A program made the position numbers and the translations under genes. Under the pieces are notes generated by a model. It did no database searches and had not been told where the DNA came from. It was given only the letters and a program-made list of their open reading frames with translations. Of a stretch of 64,000 bases of DNA, positions 7,354 through 18,152 are shown one piece after another (the stretch's first letter is position 1; each line of letters opens with the position of its first letter). The stretch comes from CAVPUA01 sp963708805 (GTDB taxonomy: Bacteria; Actinomycetota; Actinomycetes; Mycobacteriales; Jatrophihabitantaceae), in assembly GCA_963708805.1 (NCBI GenBank), contig CAVPUA010000003.1:2232001-2296000 (forward strand), in the 5' to 3' direction.

Positions 7354-10300
7354 TCAGCCCCGCAGGCGCAGGCCACGCGGCGAGGGCCGGAATCCGGCCG
7401 CCTCCAGGGCCTGACCGAGCGGTGAGGACACCACCGGGGCACCGTCGGCCCGCTCGACCGACAGGCGGCCGAGAGCTCCCTCGCGCACGGCCAGAGCCAG
7501 GGCATCGGCGGCCGGCTGTAGCAGGGCGTCCTCGTCGGTGAACGACAGCAGCGTGCGGCCGCCTCGCTCGACGTAGAACGCACAGGCACCGTCGACGAGG
7601 ACGACCAGCGCTCCGGCCTTCCGGGCGGGTTGATGGCCGCGGCGCCTCGGCGATGCGTGGGCCTCCGGGGCATCCTCGTCGAGGCTGGGCAGCGGGTCGG
7701 CGACGTCGATCGAGCGCGCCGGCCAGGGCAGCGACGGCGCCGTACGGGTTGGCCGGGTCGGTGGCCGCCAGCACGACCGCACGAGATGACGCCGGCGAGA
7801 CCTGCTCGCGCGCAAGCGCTCGCAGCCGGTCGACCGCGCCGGGAAGGGCGAACTGTGCCGCGCCCAGGCCCTCGACGAAGTATCCCCGTCGGGCCCGGCC
7901 GGACTCCTCCGCGGCCTTCAGTACGGGATAGACGGCGGCGAACCCGCCGGGAACGTCCTCGGCGACAACCGAGCCTCGGGTCACCAGCCCGTACCGATCG
8001 AGCAGCGCCTCGGCGAGAGCGACTGTGCGCCGGGTCAGGTCGGGGTCACTGGCCGGCAGGCGCGACCAGCGTCCGACCATCGTCGCCGGACCGGTCGAGC
8101 GCGGCGCTCCGGCCGCGAGATTGGCATAGCGGCCGTAGCGGGCCCGGGGCGGGCGCTTTCGAGTCGTCCGGGTAGACGTGCCGAGCAGTGCTCGGATGGG
8201 CGCGATGGTGTCGTTGGTCAGGTGCCCTGACCACACGAGGTCCCAGATCGCCTGCGCGACCTCCGCCTCGGGGCGATCGGCCAGCAGGGACCGGAAGAAC
8301 AGCGCCTGATCCCCGGCCAGGCTCTCGAGGACGGCTCGGTGCGCCTCGCCGTCCGCGAGCTCTCGGGTCGCCGGCAGGAGCAGGGACGCGGCGTCGGCGG
8401 GCACGAGCGTGATCCAGCCGTCCGATCCGGGAAGCGAGCCCGCCCCGGCCCACAGGACCTCGCCGGCCGAGGTGAGTTCGTCGAGCATGGCCGGGGAGTA
8501 GTCGACTGACGCGCGACGGAAGGACGAGTGTCTCGAGGGCGCTAGCCGGCACGATCGCCCCGGCCAACTGCTCGATGACCCGTAGCAGGCCGTCCGCTCC
8601 GCGCGCGCCGGAACCAGCGCCGACGCCCTGCCACGCCGGCACGAAGCGGGCCAGCGCCTCGATCGGGACCGGCTCGACCTCCTTGCGCAGCGCGGCCAGC
8701 GAGCGGCGACGGATCGAACGCAGGACCTCGGCCTCACACCACTCGAGGCCCTGTCCGTCCGGACGGAACTCGCCCTGCACGATGCGTCCCGTGGCTCGCA
8801 GCCGCTCGAGCGTGATCGCCACGACGGCGGTGCCCAAGCCGAGGCGAGACGCGACCTCGGAGGTGTGGAACGGCCCATGGGTGCGGGCGAATCGGCCCAC
8901 CAGATCGCCGAGCGGGTCGCGTACCGGTTCGGTGAACACCTCGGGCACTCCGACGGGAAGCGCCGAGCCGAGCGCATCGCGCAACCGTCCGGCGTCCTCG
9001 ATCGCCACGAAGCGCTCCTCACCGGCGATGCGAACCCGGATCGCGCGGCGGGTCGCCTCGAGCTCGGCCAGGTCGGCCGCGGTCGCGCCGCGAGCCAGCG
9101 CCTCGTCGGCGGTGAGATCGCCGACCGTGCGTAGGAGGTCGGCGGTCGAATCCAGGCCGCGAACGTGACGGTCCTCGGCCAAGCGTTGAAGTTCGGCCTC
9201 GACGTCGGCGATCGCCCCGGCGTCCAGGAGCTCGCGGAGATCGGTCGAGCCGAGCAGCTCGGCGAGCAGCGCCGAGTCGAGTGAGAGGGCCTGGGCGCGG
9301 CGCTCCGCGAGCGGCGCGTCGGCCTCGTACAGGAACATGCCCACGTAGCCGAACAGCAGGGAACGCGCGAACGGCGAGGCGACGGGTGTCTCGACTTCGA
9401 CGACTCGCACGTGCCGCGATGCCACGTCGCGCATGATCGCGACCAGGCCCGGCAGGTCGTAGACGTCCTGAAGGCACTCGCGCATCGCCTCGAGGACGAC
9501 CGGGAACTGGCCGTACTCGCTGGCCACCTGCAGCAGCTGGCTCGCCCGCTGGCGCTGTTGCCAGAGAGCGGTTCGCCGGCGGGGATCGCGCCGCGGCAGG
9601 AGCAACGATCGGGCCGCGCACTCCCGGAACCGGGAGGCGAACAGGGCGGAGCCACCGACCTCGGCGGTGACGAGTGCCTCGATCTCGCCGGCGTCGAAGA
9701 TCACGAGGTCCGCCGTGGGTGCGTCGGCGTCGGTGTCGGGCAGCCGCAGCACGATGCCGTCGTCGGAATGCATCGACTGGGCAGAGACCCCGTAACGCTC
9801 ACGCAGTCGTGCGGTGATGGCGAGCGCCCAGGGTCCGTTCACCGGCGCGCCGAACGGTGAGTGGACGACGAGCCGCCAGTCACCGAGCTCGTCGCGGAAC
9901 CGCTCGACGACGAGCGTTCGGTCGTCGGGTAGATGAACGGTCGCCTCACGCTGCTCGCGAAGGTAGGTGAGCAGGTTTGCCGCGCCCCACTCGTCGAGCC
10001 CCGCGGCGCGGGCACGGGCGAGCGCGTCGTCGTCGCCCGCCGCTGACACCTCGCGCAGGAAGGCACCCAGGGCCCGGCCCAACTCGACGGGACGCCCGGG
10101 CGCGTCGCCCTTTCCAGAACGGCATCTTGCCGACCTCGCCCGGCGCCGGCGTGACCAGCACCTGATCGTGGGTGATCTGTTCGATCCGCCACGACGACGA
10201 GCCGAGCAGGAACACATCGCCGACGCGGGATTCGTAGACCATCTCCTCGTCCAGCTCGCCGACGCGACGGGGGGCACCGTCGGCGCCGCCCGCGCTGGCG

Positions 10301-11935
10301 AGGAAGACCCCGAACAGTCCACGGTCCGGGATCGTGCCGCCGCTCGTGACGGCCAGGCGCTGGGCCCCGGCGCGACCGGTGAGCGTGCCACTCACCCGAT
10401 CCCACACCAGCCGTGGACGCAGTTCGGCGAACGCGTCGGAGGGATAGCGACCCGCGAGCATGTCGAGTACGGCTTCGAGCGCTGAACGTGGCAGCCCAGC
10501 GAAAGGCGCGGCCCGCCGAACCAGCGCTTCGAGCTCGTCGACCGTCAGCTCGTCCATGGCGACCATCGCCACGATCTGCTGGGCGAGGACGTCGAGAGGG
10601 TTGCGCGGGTAGCGCATCGACTCGATCGTGCCGTCGCGCATGCGTTCGGCGACGACGGCGCACTCGACGAGGTCGCCGCGGTACTTGGGAAAGATGACGC
10701 CGCGCGACACCGCACCGACCTGGTGGCCGGCGCGGCCGACGCGCTGGAGCCCCGAGGCGACCGAGGGGGGCGACTCGACCTGGACGACCAGGTCGACGGC
10801 GCCCATGTCGATGCCGAACTCGAGCGAGGAGGTGGCGACCACGGCAGGAAGCCGACCGGCCTTCAGCTCCTCCTCGACGATGGTGCGCTGCTCGCGCGAG
10901 ACCGAGCCGTGGTGGGCCCGGGCGACGGTGATCGGTACGCCGCCTCCCTGCCCGGACTGGGCCATCAGCTGGGCCGGCGGATCGAGCGGACGGCTGATCG
11001 CCGCCCGCCCGCTCGTTGGCGAGTTCGTTGAGGCGCGCGGTGAGCCGTTCGGCCAGCCGGCGGGAGTTCGCGAAGACGATCGTCGAGCGGTGGCTCTCGA
11101 TCAGATCGAGCACCCGCTCTTCGACGTGCGGCCAGATCGAGGCCCGCCGCTCGGCACCGGCCGCCGCGCCGGTCAGGTCACCGGTGGGCTCGCCGAGGGC
11201 GGACATGTCCTCGATCGGCACGACCACTTCGAGATCGAACGTCTTGGCCGAGGGCGGCGCGACGACGGCGACGGCCGCGGTCCCGCCCAGGAACGTGGCG
11301 ACCTCTTCGATCGGGCCGCACCGTCGCGGACAACCCGATGCGCTGAGCGGGGCGTTCGAGCAGGGCGTCGAGTCGCTCGAGCGACAGGGCGAGGTGCGCG
11401 CCGCGCTTGGTCGAGGCGACCGCGTGCACCTCGTCGACGATCACGGTGTCGACGCCGCGCAAGCGATTCGCGAGCGGCCGAGGTCAACAGCAGGAACAGC
11501 GACTCGGGCGTGGTGATCAGGATGTCGGCCGGCCGTCGGTCGAACAGCCGCCGTTCGTCCGCGGAGGTGTCACCCGAGCGCATCGCGACGGTGACGTCAG
11601 GTTCGGGCAGGCCCAGACGGACCGCGGCCTGGCGGATTCCGGCCAGGGGGGAGCGCAGGTTGCGCTCGACGTCGACCGCGAGAGCCTTGAGCGGGCTGAC
11701 GTAGACGACCCGGCAGCGTCGCAGTGGGTCTTCGGGAACCGGCAGGTTGGACAGCCGATCGAGCGCGGACAGGAACGCCGCGAGCGTCTTGCCCGACCCG
11801 GTCGGCGCGACGACGAGGGTGTGCTCGCCACGTGCGATCGACGTCCCACGCGCCGAGCTGGGCCGGCGTCGCCGCCTCGAAAGCACCCTCGAACCACGCC
11901 GTGGTGGCGGGGGAGAAGGGGACGGCGGTGGTCAC
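7354..11935 (-). CDS. lhr: Large helicase-related protein Lhr (about 1,525 residues, several frameshifts)
   Basis: Giant superfamily 2 DNA helicase with a Lhr-specific C-terminal region, a DNA-repair enzyme that moves 3' to 5' on single strands. Visible in order: Walker A APTGSGKTLAAF, motif PLKALAVDVERNLR, a DEVH box (VIVDEVHAV), LSATVRP, and motif VI as GLQRVGRAGHQVG. A long family-typical C-terminal half follows. About seven frameshifts (near 11830, 11450, 11320, 11010, 10115, 8530 and 7720) split it into overlapping frames that together give an intact protein of normal length. The GTG at 11935 is preceded by CAGACT at 6 bases, suggesting a leaderless start. Confidence 0.9.
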
Positions 11936-11988
11936 AGGTTCAGTCTGCCCGTGCCCACCGACAGAACTGCTTGCCGTCAGCCGCGCGG

Positions 11989-12616
11989 TCAGGCGCGGCG
12001 TTCAGCCGAGCGCGAAGCACCGGGCCAGTCGTCGTCGGTCATCGAGAACTGGACCGAGTCGCGCCAGCTCCCGTCGCGCCGGATGCGGTGTTTGCGCAGC
12101 ACGACCTTCCCGCGTGGCTCCCAGGCGGGCGATCGCCGCCTGCGATCGCTCGTTGTAGATGTCGGTGTGCCAGACGACGCGTGCGGCGCCCAGCTCGTCG
12201 AAGGCGTAGCGTGAGCAGCAGAGCTTGGACTCGGTGTTGGCCCGGTGCGCCACCACGGCCGGCCGAGCCAGGTGTGGCCGATCGCCAGCGTTCGCAGGGC
12301 GGGATTGACTTCGTAGAGCGACGTCGTGCCGGCCACCTGACCGCTGGCGGCGTCGATCTGGGCGTAGGGGAGCCGCAGGCCTTGCGACCGCGCGGCGAGG
12401 CGATCGGGCGATCTGACGGCGGGCATCCTCGACGTTGGTCGGCGCGCCGGGATTGAGCCAGCGAAAGACCTCGTCGGCGACTTCGCCGATGCCGGCGGCG
12501 CTGAGGTAGCCCTGCGCGTGTTCGATCGCCAGCGGCTCGAGCCGGATGAGTCGACCGGCCAGCACGGGCAGGGAATACCAAACCTCCGCTGCCTCGGGCG
12601 ATTGGGGTGTACTCAC
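11989..12616 (-). CDS. GNAT-family acetyltransferase (RimJ/RimL-like), frameshifted
   Basis: Acetyltransferase of the Acetyltransf_3 type, about 205 residues after frame correction. Segments in order are RLIRLEPLAIEHAQGYLSAA, a middle part with VAGTTSLYEVNPALRTLAIG and HTWLGRPWW, then YAFDELGAARVVWHTDIYNE and RSQAAIARLGATREG. The last two are the typical C-terminal strand-helix of this family. Indels are needed near 12425, 12255 and 12119. The start is GTG at 12616 with CAAAAT 7 bases upstream, only 36 bases from the start of the divergent DUF3046 gene. The acetyl acceptor is unknown. Confidence 0.8.
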
Positions 12617-12623
12617 GCCGCTG

Positions 12624-12646
12624 ATTTTGGCAGCTATCCGTAGGCT
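12624..12646. promoter_or_regulatory. Very compact divergent promoter pair (GNAT gene / DUF3046)
   Basis: CAAAAT on the minus strand (12624-12629), 7 bases from the GNAT GTG, and TAGGCT on the plus strand (12641-12646), 6 bases from the DUF3046 GTG. Only 36 bases separate the two start codons, so each -35 region must lie at or within the other gene. Confidence 0.6.
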
Positions 12647-12652
12647 TGTCGA

Positions 12653-12844
12653 GTGCGTTTCACCGACTTCTGGGCCCGGATGGAAGATCAGTTCGGCGCG
12701 GCCTACGCCCGCAGCGTGGCCGCGGACTTCCGCCTGCCGGCGCTCGGGGCCACGGTGGACGAGGCGATCGAGCGGGGTGACGAGGCCAAGACGATCTGGC
12801 GGGCCGTCTGCGACGCGTTCGATCTGCCGGCGGCAGTTCGCTGA
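12653..12844 (+). CDS. DUF3046 small protein
   Basis: A 63-residue protein of the actinobacterial DUF3046 family, found upstream of recA in mycobacteria (Rv2738c). It opens MRFTDFWARMEDQFG and contains the family element SVAADFRLPALGATVDEAIE and RAVCDAFDLP. Role unknown. The GTG start follows TAGGCT by 6 bases and has no Shine-Dalgarno sequence. The recA SOS box lies 25 bases after its stop. Confidence 0.88.
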   Translation: MRFTDFWARMEDQFGAAYARSVAADFRLPALGATVDEAIERGDEAKTIWRAVCDAFDLPAAVR

Positions 12845-12868
12845 CTTCTTCGGCGTGTCGCATTGCTT

Positions 12869-12882
12869 CGAACAGGTGTTCG
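12869..12882 (+). promoter_or_regulatory. LexA (SOS) box upstream of recA
   Basis: CGAACAGGTGTTCG is a perfect match to the actinobacterial LexA palindrome CGAAC-N4-GTTCG. It lies 123 bases before the recA start. Confidence 0.85.
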
Positions 12883-12937
12883 TCTAATCTGTGGATGACC
12901 GGAACGGCCGTCCACAACTTCGCCTGCGCCCCGCAAA

Positions 12938-12960
12938 TTGTCGTAGGCCCGCTTTAACGT
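12938..12960 (+). promoter_or_regulatory. PafBC-type (LexA-independent) DNA-damage promoter of recA
   Basis: TTGTCGTAG at 12938-12946, then 8 bases, then TAACGT at 12955-12960. This fits the mycobacterial RecA-NDp/PafBC motif (TTGTCRGTG-N8-TAnnnT) with exact spacing and a relaxed second half of the upper element. It lies between the LexA box and recA. Confidence 0.6.
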
Positions 12961-13005
12961 TCTGCGTGACGTCAAGATCCGACTCTTCCGAAGAGGTGGC
13001 ACCAG

Positions 13006-14057
13006 ATGGCAGCGATTCGACCGCGAGAAGGCGCTGGACGTCGCGCTCGGCGCAGATCGACAAGCAGTTCGGCAAGGGCTCGGTGATGCGGCTGGGTGAC
13101 CGGCCCTACGTCCCGATCGAGGTGATCCCGACCGGCTCGATCGCGCTCGACGTCGCGCTGGGCATCGGCGGTCTGCCGCGCGGGCGCATCGTCGAGATCT
13201 ACGGCCCGGAAAGCTCGGGCAAGACGACCGTCGCCCTGCACGCGGTGGCCAACGCCCAGGCCGCCGGCGGCATCGCGGCGTTCATCGACGCCGAGCACGC
13301 CCTCGACCCCGACTACGCCCAGGCGCTGGGCGTCGACACCGACGCGCTGCTGGTCAGCCAGCCCGACACCGGTGAGCAGGCCCTCGAGATCATGGACATG
13401 CTGATCCGCTCCGGCGCGATCGACATCGTCGTCGTCGACTCGGTGGCCGCGCTCGTGCCCCGCGCCGAGATCGAGGGCGAGATGGGTGACAGCCACGTCG
13501 GCTTGCAGGCTCGGTTGATGAGCCAGGCGCTGCGCAAGATCACCGGCGCGCTGAGCAACTCCGGCACCACCGCGATCTTCATCAACCAGCTGCGCGAGAA
13601 GATCGGCGTCATGTTCGGTTCGCCCGAGACGACGACCGGTGGCAAGGCGCTGAAGTTCTACTCCTCGATCCGACTGGACGTGCGGCGCATCGAGACGCTC
13701 AAGGACGGTGGCGACGCCGTCGGCAACCGCACGCGGGTCAAGGTCGTCAAGAACAAGGTTGCCCCGCCGTTCAAGCAGGCCGAGTTCGACATCGTCTATG
13801 GCCAGGGCATCAGCCGCGAGGGTTCGTTGATCGACGTCGGCGTCGACCAGGGCATCGTCAAGAAGTCCGGTGCTTGGTACACCTACGAGGGCGATCAGCT
13901 CGGTCAGGGCAAGGAGAACGTCCGTACCTTCCTGCGCGACAATCCCGATCTGGCCAACGAGATCGAGAAGAAGATCAAGGAGAAGCTCGGCATCGGGGCC
14001 CGCGTCGACGCCGACGCGCCGATCGACGTGGTCCCGGCGGCTCCGGTCGACTTCTGA
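13006..14057 (+). CDS. recA: Recombinase A (two early frameshifts)
   Basis: RecA strand-exchange ATPase and SOS co-protease, 349 residues. The P-loop GPESSGKTT is at about residues 66-74; the LMSQALRKITG and FINQLREKIGVMFG segments are intact. The start MAAI at 13006 follows AGAGGTGG at good spacing. Two single-base insertions at about 13018 and 13048 must be removed to read DREKALDVALAQIDKQFGKG; without this the frame would begin inside unrelated upstream sequence. Upstream are a LexA box and a PafBC-type promoter. recX follows 17 bases downstream. There is no intein. Confidence 0.97.
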
Positions 14058-14074
14058 GTCGCGCTGGATCACGC

Positions 14075-14653
14075 ATGTCAGAACCTGATGGCAGTTCGTT
14101 CGGGGGTGGATCGTCCGGTGAGCACCCCTCCAGCTCACCGGAGGATCTCCCGAGCAATGACCCCGAGTCAGTGGCGCGAATCATCTGCTTGCGCCTGCTC
14201 GATCAGCGGGCCCGCACGCGTGCCGAGCTGGCCTTGGCGCTGGCGAAGAAGGGTGTGCCGTCCGACGCCGCGAACGCCGTGCTCGACCGGTTCACGAGCG
14301 TGGGCCTGATTGATGACACCGCGTTTGCGGCCGGCTTTGCAGCCGCGCGACACCAACAGCGCCGGCTCGCTCCCCGAGCTATCACCGCTCAGTTGCGCCG
14401 GCGGGGCGTGAGCGACGAGGACATCGCCCTCGCGGTCGCCGAGATCGACGGTGCGAGCGAGCGCCGTGCCGCGCGCGAGCTGGTCGATGCGAAGCTCACG
14501 AGATTCGACGGCCGTGACCCGGCGGGGACGACCCGACGACTCGTCGCCATGCTGGGCCGCCGGGGCTATTCGAGCGGCGTCGCATTGACGACGGTTCGCG
14601 AGGCACTCAGCGAGCGGGGAGCCGACCCCGACGGATTCGAGCCGGAGACCTGA
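14075..14653 (+). CDS. recX: RecA regulator RecX
   Basis: Regulator that binds RecA filaments. The 192-residue product has an unusually long Ser/Pro/Gly-rich N-terminus of about 30 residues, then the three-helix RecX repeats: ICLRLLDQRARTRAELALAL, VLDRFTSVGLIDDTAFA, and RAITAQLRRRGVSDEDI. ATG at 14075 is the first plausible start after recA (17-base gap) and gives co-transcription. The gene is intact. Confidence 0.9.
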   Translation: MSEPDGSSFGGGSSGEHPSSSPEDLPSNDPESVARIICLRLLDQRARTRAELALALAKKGVPSDAANAVLDRFTSVGLIDDTAFAAGFAAARHQQRRLAPRAITAQLRRRGVSDEDIALAVAEIDGASERRAARELVDAKLTRFDGRDPAGTTRRLVAMLGRRGYSSGVALTTVREALSERGADPDGFEPET

Positions 14654-14732
14654 ATCCGCGCTCACCACGCGGAGTAGCCGCTTGACCATTGGCTGTCTGC
14701 TTCATAGCCTCAGGGTTACCAGGAGCACAACC

Positions 14733-14761
14733 TTGACCCGACGATGTGTCGGTTTTAGACG
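14733..14761 (+). promoter_or_regulatory. Possible promoter in the recX-rny gap
   Basis: TTGACC at 14733-14738 and TAGACG at 14756-14761 are 17 bases apart. The spacer begins with the small inverted repeat CCGAC-GATGT-GTCGG. This is the only promoter-like pair I see in the 278-base gap before rny. The last base of the -10 is off consensus. Confidence 0.3.
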
Positions 14762-14931
14762 ATAAAGTTCACGCTTCATCAGCACGCGCACTCGAAGACC
14801 AGTTCCACTGCAGCGCTACTGCGCGTGGTGTCCATGTTCGGTGATGGCCGTGACCGGCCGGCTGCCGAGGTCGTGCCCCTGGCGTGGGTTCAGAACACTG
14901 CGACCCACCGCTACGCACGCTGGAGGCGTCC

Positions 14932-16686
14932 GTGAACGGGGTCCTGTACGCGGCAATCGCGGTATTCGGGCTCCTCGGCCTCGCTTTCGTCGGTGCCTAT
15001 TTCCGCCGCGGTTCCAGTTCATCGGTCGGCGCCCGAGGCTCCGCGCTCGACTCAGCCGCGCTCGACTCAGCCGCTCTCGACTCAGCGCGTCGCCAGGCCG
15101 AGGTGGAGGCCGGTTCGATCCGGCAATCCGCTCAGACCGAGGCCGATGCTGTTCGGCGCTCGGCGGCCACCGAGGCCGACGCGATCAGGCGAGCGGCGAC
15201 GAGCGATGCTGCGTCGATCAAGGCGAGCGCCGACGCTGTGCTCGCCACGGCGGCCCGCGATGCCGACGCGGCTCTCACCGACGCCCGCCGGGCGGCGGCG
15301 GCCGAGATCGCCGATCTCACCGAGCAGGCCCGCCGTACGACCGCTGAGCTCGACGTCGAGGTCGGGCGCCTGCAGGCGGCTCAGGCGCGGCTCGAGGACG
15401 ACCACACGCGGCTGAGCGCCGACCACGAACACCTCAGGGAGCGCGAGGCGGCGCTGAGTGATCGCGAACGCGCGATCGAGGAGGCCAAGACGACCTTGGC
15501 GGCCGGGCGCGAAGAGCTCCGAACCCGGGCCCATGAGCATCTGCGCGAACTGGAGCGCGATCGCCGGGCTGAGCGCCGAGGCAGGCGAAGGGTGAGCTGA
15601 TGGCGTCCGTCGAGGCGGGTGCGCGACGCGAAGCGGCCGCCCTCGCTCGCGACCATCGAGAACGAGGCTCGGGCCGAGGCGACGGTACGGGCGCGGGCCG
15701 TCGTGGTCGAGGCGGTCCAGCGCGTGGCCAGCGAACAGACGACCGAGACTGTCGTGAGCGTCATGCATCTGCCCGCCGACGAGATGAAGGGCCGAATCAT
15801 CGGCCGCGAGGGCCGCAACATCCGCGCCTTCGAATCGGTCACGGGCGTCAACGTCATCATCGACGACACGCCCGAGGCGGTTCTGCTCTCCTGCTTCGAT
15901 CCCGTTCGTCGCGAGGTCGGCCGGCTGACCCTGGAGAAGCTTGTGCTGGACGGCCGAATCCATCCACACCGCATCGAAGAGGTCTACGAGATCAGCAAGG
16001 CCGAGGTGGACGGGCTGTGCCTGCGTGCGGCCGCCGATGCGCTGGCCGATGTCGGTATCCATGACCTCGACGAGCGTCTGCTCCCCACTCTGGGCCGATT
16101 GAAGTACCGCACCAGCTACGGGCAGAACGTGCTCGGCCATCTGGTCGAGACAGCCCACATCGCCGGTGTGATGGCCGCCGAACTCGGCATAGATCCGACC
16201 GTCGTCAAGCGAGCGGCCTTCCTGCACGACATCGGCAAGGCGCTGACGCACGAGGTCGAAGGCAGTCACGCCATCATCGGCGCGGAACTCCTGCGCCGGT
16301 TCGGCGAGTCCGAAGCCGTCGCCCACGCCGTCGAGGCGCACCACAACGAGGTGACTCCGCACTCAGTCGAGGCGGTCCTGACCCAGGCGGCCGACACGTG
16401 CTCGGCCGCCCGTCCGGGGGCTCGCCGCGAGTCGCTCGAAAGCTACGTGAAGCGGCTGGCCCGTATCGAAGAGATCGCCACCACCCAGCCCGGTGTCGAG
16501 AAGGTCTTCGCGATGCAAGCCGGGCGCGAGGTGCGGGTGATGGTTCAGCCGTCGGTCGTCGACGACCTCGCCGCACAGGTGCTCGCCCGCGAGATCGCCA
16601 AGCAGATCGAGGACGAGCTCACCTACCCGGGCCAGATCCGGGTGACCGTGGTGCGCGAGACCCGATCGACCGAGATCGCCCACTGA
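14932..16686 (+). CDS. rny: Ribonuclease Y (three frameshifts)
   Basis: Membrane-anchored endoribonuclease for mRNA decay. GTG at 14932 follows GGAGG at 14922-14926. The product has one N-terminal membrane segment (VLYAAIAVFGLLGLAFVGAY), a long coiled coil, a KH domain (GRIIGREGRNIRAFESVTGV), and an HD domain (AAFLHDIGKALTHE, HHNEV). Three single-base insertions at about 15559, 15592 and 15651 hide the link between the coil and the KH/HD half. A 15-bp repeat encodes LDSAA units just after the membrane anchor. M. tuberculosis, as far as I recall, has no RNase Y, so this separates the organism from mycobacteria. Confidence 0.92.
15043..15087 (+). repeat. Three 15-bp tandem units inside rny
   Basis: GCGCTCGACTCAGCC is repeated at 15043-15057 and 15058-15072, with a close third copy at 15073-15087. 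In frame it gives the peptide unit A-L-D-S-A three times, in the linker after the membrane anchor. Confidence 0.9.
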
Positions 16687-16708
16687 CGCCCGTATCCTCG
16701 ACAACGCC

Positions 16709-18121
16709 ATGACGACAGCCCCGCGCACCTACGACATCCGGACGTACGGATGTCAGATGAACGTGCATGATTCCGAGCGGCTGGCCGGTCTGCTGGAGAG
16801 TTCGGGCTACGTGAGAGCCGACCCGTCGGACGGGAACGCGGTCGACCTCGTCGTCTTCAACACCTGCGCGGTCCGCGAAAACGCCGACAACCGCCTGTAC
16901 GGGAACCTGAGCCACCTGGTCCCGGCCAAGAAGGACCGTCCGGGGATGCAGATCGCGGTCGGCGGTTGCCTGGCCCAGAAGGACCGCGGCACGATCCTCG
17001 ACCGGGCGCCGTGGGTCGATGTCGTCTTCGGCACGCACAACCTGGCCAGTCTTCCGGTCCTGCTCGAGCGCGCGCGGCACAACGCCGAAGCCCAGATCGA
17101 GATCGTCGATGCCCTGCAGAACTTCCCGTCCGACCTCCCCACCCGCCGGGAGTCACCGTTCTCGGCGTGGGTCTCGATCTCGGTCGGCTGCGACAACACC
17201 TGCACGTTCTGCATCGTGCCGAGCCTGCGTGGGAGCGAATCCGACCGCCGCCCCGGCGACGTGCTCGCCGAGATCCGGGCGCTCGTCGACGCCGGCGTCG
17301 TCGAAATCACCCTGCTCGGCCAGAACGTCAACTCCTACGGTCGGTCCTTCGGTGATCCGTTGGCGTTCGGCAAGTTACTCCGCGCGTGCGGTGAACTCGA
17401 CGGCCTCGAACGGGTGCGCTTCACCAGCCCGCACCCTCGAGATTTCACCGACGACGTCATCGCCGCGATGGCCGAGACCGCGAACGTCTGCCACCAGCTG
17501 CACATGCCCATGCAGTCCGGCTCGGACACGGTCCTCAAGGCCATGCGTCGCAGCTATCGCCGCGAGCGCTACCTCGGCATCATCGACCGTGTGCGGCAGG
17601 CGATGCCCGACGCGGCAATCACCACCGACATCATCGTCGGATTCCCGGGTGAGACCGAGGCAGGACTTCGCCGCAGACCCTCGACGCCGTCCGCGCCGCG
17701 AGGTTCGCGAATGCGTTCACCTTCCAGTACTCGCCCCGTCCGGGAACGCCGGCGGCCGGGATGAGCGAGCAGGTGCCCAAGGAGGTCGTCCAGGAACGCT
17801 ACGAGCGCCTGGTCGAACTCCAGGACGACATCGCGTGGAGCGAGGGCAAGGCACTCGTCGGGGAGTCCGGTCGAAGTCCTCGTCAGCCGCGGCGAGGGAC
17901 GCAAGGACGGCGCGACCGGTCGCGTGTCGGGACGCGCGCGAGACGGCCGGCTCGTTCATGTCTCGACCGGCGGTCGGTCGGTGGTCCCCGGCGACGTCAT
18001 CACCTCGGCGGTGACCTACGCCGCGCCGCACCATCTCGTGGCCGACGCCCGATCACGCGACCTGCGCCCGTGGCGGGGTGCCGAGCCGGGCCGGCCGGCG
18101 ACAGGCCGCGCCGCTTGTTGA
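16709..18121 (+). CDS. miaB: tRNA methylthiotransferase MiaB (two frameshifts)
   Basis: Radical-SAM enzyme that methylthiolates i6A37 in tRNA. The N-terminal domain is YDIRTYGCQMNVHDSERL with NTCAVRENAD and GGCLAQKD cysteines; the radical SAM motif CDNTCTFC is at about residues 161-168. A frameshift near 17664 separates IIVGFPGETEA from the rest (FANAFTFQYSPRPGTPA), and one near 17865 separates the TRAM domain (GRARDGRLVHV, PGDVITSAVTYAAPHHLV). The final stop at 18119-18121 is the best reading. TATCCT ends 10 bases before the ATG, so the leader would be very short. It acts with MiaA, encoded at 20.1 kb. Confidence 0.93.
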
Positions 18122-18152
18122 CGCATCGGCACGCGGCCGAGCTAGGAACCGG

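Noticed and set aside
7354..11935. lhr as a decayed pseudogene
   Set aside because: All helicase motifs and full length are kept once single-base errors are corrected; no in-frame nonsense codons or large deletions.
13006..13060. Programmed frameshift in recA
   Set aside because: Two +1 errors within 30 bases, no slippery sequence, and recA is not known to be frameshifted; the same kind of error occurs in dozens of genes in the window.
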